A DNA stretch of 64,000 nt from Ottowia sp. Lineage in GTDB: Bacteria > Pseudomonadota > Gammaproteobacteria > Burkholderiales > Burkholderiaceae_C. Location of the stretch: contig NZ_JADJCO010000005.1 of assembly GCF_016703145.1 (NCBI RefSeq), forward strand, positions 992,001-1,056,000, written 5' to 3'. This document shows positions 62,868-64,000 of the stretch, piece after piece. The position numbers and the translations under genes are program-made. The notes under the pieces were generated by a model that was not told where the DNA came from, ran no database searches, and worked only from the letters and a program-made list of their open reading frames with translations. Each line of letters opens with the position of its first letter. Position 1 is the first letter of the stretch.

Positions 62868-62935
62868 TACAAGATCGATAGCTCCCTGCGCAATATCCAT
62901 GCGGGCTAAAGCCAGCCAGGCTTCAAACACAGCAC
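62868..62935 (+). repeat. Dispersed element, copy 13
   Basis: ACAAGATCGATAGCTCCCTG, then CGCAATATCCATGCGGGCTA and AAGCCAGCCAGGCTTCAAAC: the best core match. Between copies 12 and 13 (62633-62867) I see no supported gene. Confidence 0.7.
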
Positions 62936-62939
62936 CCAA

Positions 62940-64000
62940 TCAAACGTTCACTCCCGGCATCACCCGGCACGCCTTGCCGCTGCGCCCGCGCGGCACGTCG
63001 CAGCCCGCCTCGCCCAGCACGCGGATGGGTCCGGCGCCCTGCGCGGCGGCGAAGTGCTGCAGGGCGCCGCGGCAGCGGTCGATGGCGGCGGCGGCCGCGT
63101 CGCCGCGCAGTGGCACGCGCAGCACCAGCGTGCGGGCGTCGCGCTGCAGCAGTTGGAAGTCGAACAGCCCGCACTCCTCCTCGACCACGGTGCACAGCGC
63201 CAGCGGCAGCAGGCTCACGCTCTGGCCGCGGCGCCGGCCGGGCACGCGCAGCACGTCGTCGCGCCGGCCGCGCACCTCGATCACCGGCAGGGCCGAGCCG
63301 CAGGCGCAGCGCCCGGCGTGCAGCGTGACGTGGTCGCCCAGTTCGTAGCGGATCAGCGGCTGCACCCGGTTGGCCAGGTTGGTCAGCAGCACGCCGTGCC
63401 CGGCCTGGCCGGGCGGCACGGGGCGGTGGCGCTCGTCCACCGGCTCCAGGATCACCCAGTCCTCGTTGACGTGCAAGCGGCCGTGCGCGCACTCCCAGGC
63501 GATGGGCAAAAACTCCGACGCGCCGTAGCTGCCGCGCACGGTGGCGCCCAGGGCCTGCTGGATGCGCGCGCGCACGGCGGGGCCCAGGGTCTCGCCGCCG
63601 GTCATCACGCAGCGCGGGCGCACGCGCAGGCGCCCGGCCTCGGCCTCCTCGGCCAACAGCGCGGCGGCCGTGGGGTAGGTGGCGATGACGGTGGGCTGGA
63701 AGTCGTTCAGCGCCGCCACCAGCGCGGCCACCGGCTGCAGCAGGCTGAAGCTGCGCGCCTGCGCCGCGACCCAGGGGTTGAGTCGCCGCAGGCGCTCGAA
63801 GCTGACGATGGAGGCGAAGTGCCCGCCCGTGGCCGTGACCAGGGCGGTGCGGTCGGCGCCGACCATGGCCTGCAGCGCCGCGAAGGGACCGAACAGGCGG
63901 CCAGCGCCCGGCCCCGGCGGGCGGTGGCGCACGGCCTCCAGCGCGTCGTACACCGCCAGGGCCCGCGCGTCCTGCACGAACACGCCGGGCTGGCCGCTGG
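62940..64000 (-). CDS. Phenylacetate-CoA-ligase-like AMP-binding protein (5' end cut)
   Basis: About 353 residues visible; the frame is open to the window edge (SGQPGVFVQDARALAVYD, the end of an adenylation P-loop), so the N-terminus is missing. Features: YGASEFLPIAWECAHGRLHV (AMP-binding motif of PaaK/CapK proteins), LIRYELGDHVTLHAGRCACG, and GRRDDVLRV. The family activates aryl or acyl acids; the exact substrate is unknown. Confidence 0.75.
   Translation of the reverse strand, partial: SGQPGVFVQDARALAVYDALEAVRHRPPGPGAGRLFGPFAALQAMVGADRTALVTATGGHFASIVSFERLRRLNPWVAAQARSFSLLQPVAALVAALNDFQPTVIATYPTAAALLAEEAEAGRLRVRPRCVMTGGETLGPAVRARIQQALGATVRGSYGASEFLPIAWECAHGRLHVNEDWVILEPVDERHRPVPPGQAGHGVLLTNLANRVQPLIRYELGDHVTLHAGRCACGSALPVIEVRGRRDDVLRVPGRRRGQSVSLLPLALCTVVEEECGLFDFQLLQRDARTLVLRVPLRGDAAAAAIDRCRGALQHFAAAQGAGPIRVLGEAGCDVPRGRSGKACRVMPGVNV

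Overview
The window looks like the chromosome of a high-GC betaproteobacterium of the order Burkholderiales, most likely a member of the Comamonadaceae. This rests on gene order (for example thrS-infC-rpmI-rplT-pheS-pheT-ihfA-MerR-tRNA-Pro, pyrG-kdsA-eno-ftsB, folK-pcnB-HAD-hda-purM, murJ/rpsT) and on protein sequences read by eye. No database search was possible.

Layout. 1-6.4 kb: end of a LOG-family gene, a CsbD stress protein, and a leftward run yicC(divergent)-Ser/Thr kinase-PP2C phosphatase-rph-rdgB-hemW. 6.4-11.5 kb: a wrecked mobile-DNA zone between tRNA-His and tRNA-Pro, with pieces of IS3, IS66, an almost complete IS256-type element and two oppositely oriented pieces of large phage polyvalent protein genes. 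11.6-19.6 kb: the translation cluster thrS-infC-rpmI-rplT-pheS-pheT-ihfA-MerR, all leftward, with an ATC start for infC and terminator-like hairpins in the pheS and thrS leaders. 20-25.3 kb: small lipoproteins, isocitrate lyase with a paired operator, a DMT transporter and an internally deleted IS4-type element. 25.3-43.3 kb: mostly housekeeping genes (ribosomal oxygenase, FKBP isomerase, dut, coaBC, pyrG, kdsA, eno, ftsB, rimM, rpsP, phosphate uptake, folK, pcnB, hda, purM, AI-2E-type permease). 43.4-46.4 kb: a monooxygenase-like protein, a thioesterase and a large exported protein with a C-terminal sorting signal. 46.5-49.3 kb: a compact phage-like cassette of small genes, a MarR-like regulator and a tyrosine integrase, with tRNA-Leu(UAA) lying antisense inside it. 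49.3-64 kb: glycosyltransferase, SirB1-like protein, murJ, rpsT, a large surface protein, an efflux pump, miaA, a TlpA-like redoxin, moaA-mobA-thioredoxin, an MFS permease, a thioesterase and a partial CoA-ligase-like gene.

Two themes cut across the regions. First, a family of about 50-70 bp dispersed elements (13 copies recognised) sits between genes, supplies the stop codons of rph and hda, and lies in frame inside four protein genes (DMT transporter, coaBC, pcnB, miaA). Second, four otherwise normal genes (pyrG, a HAD hydrolase, a glycine-zipper lipoprotein, a TlpA-like redoxin) carry one- or two-base indels. As pyrG is normally needed for growth, at least some of these may be sequencing or assembly errors.
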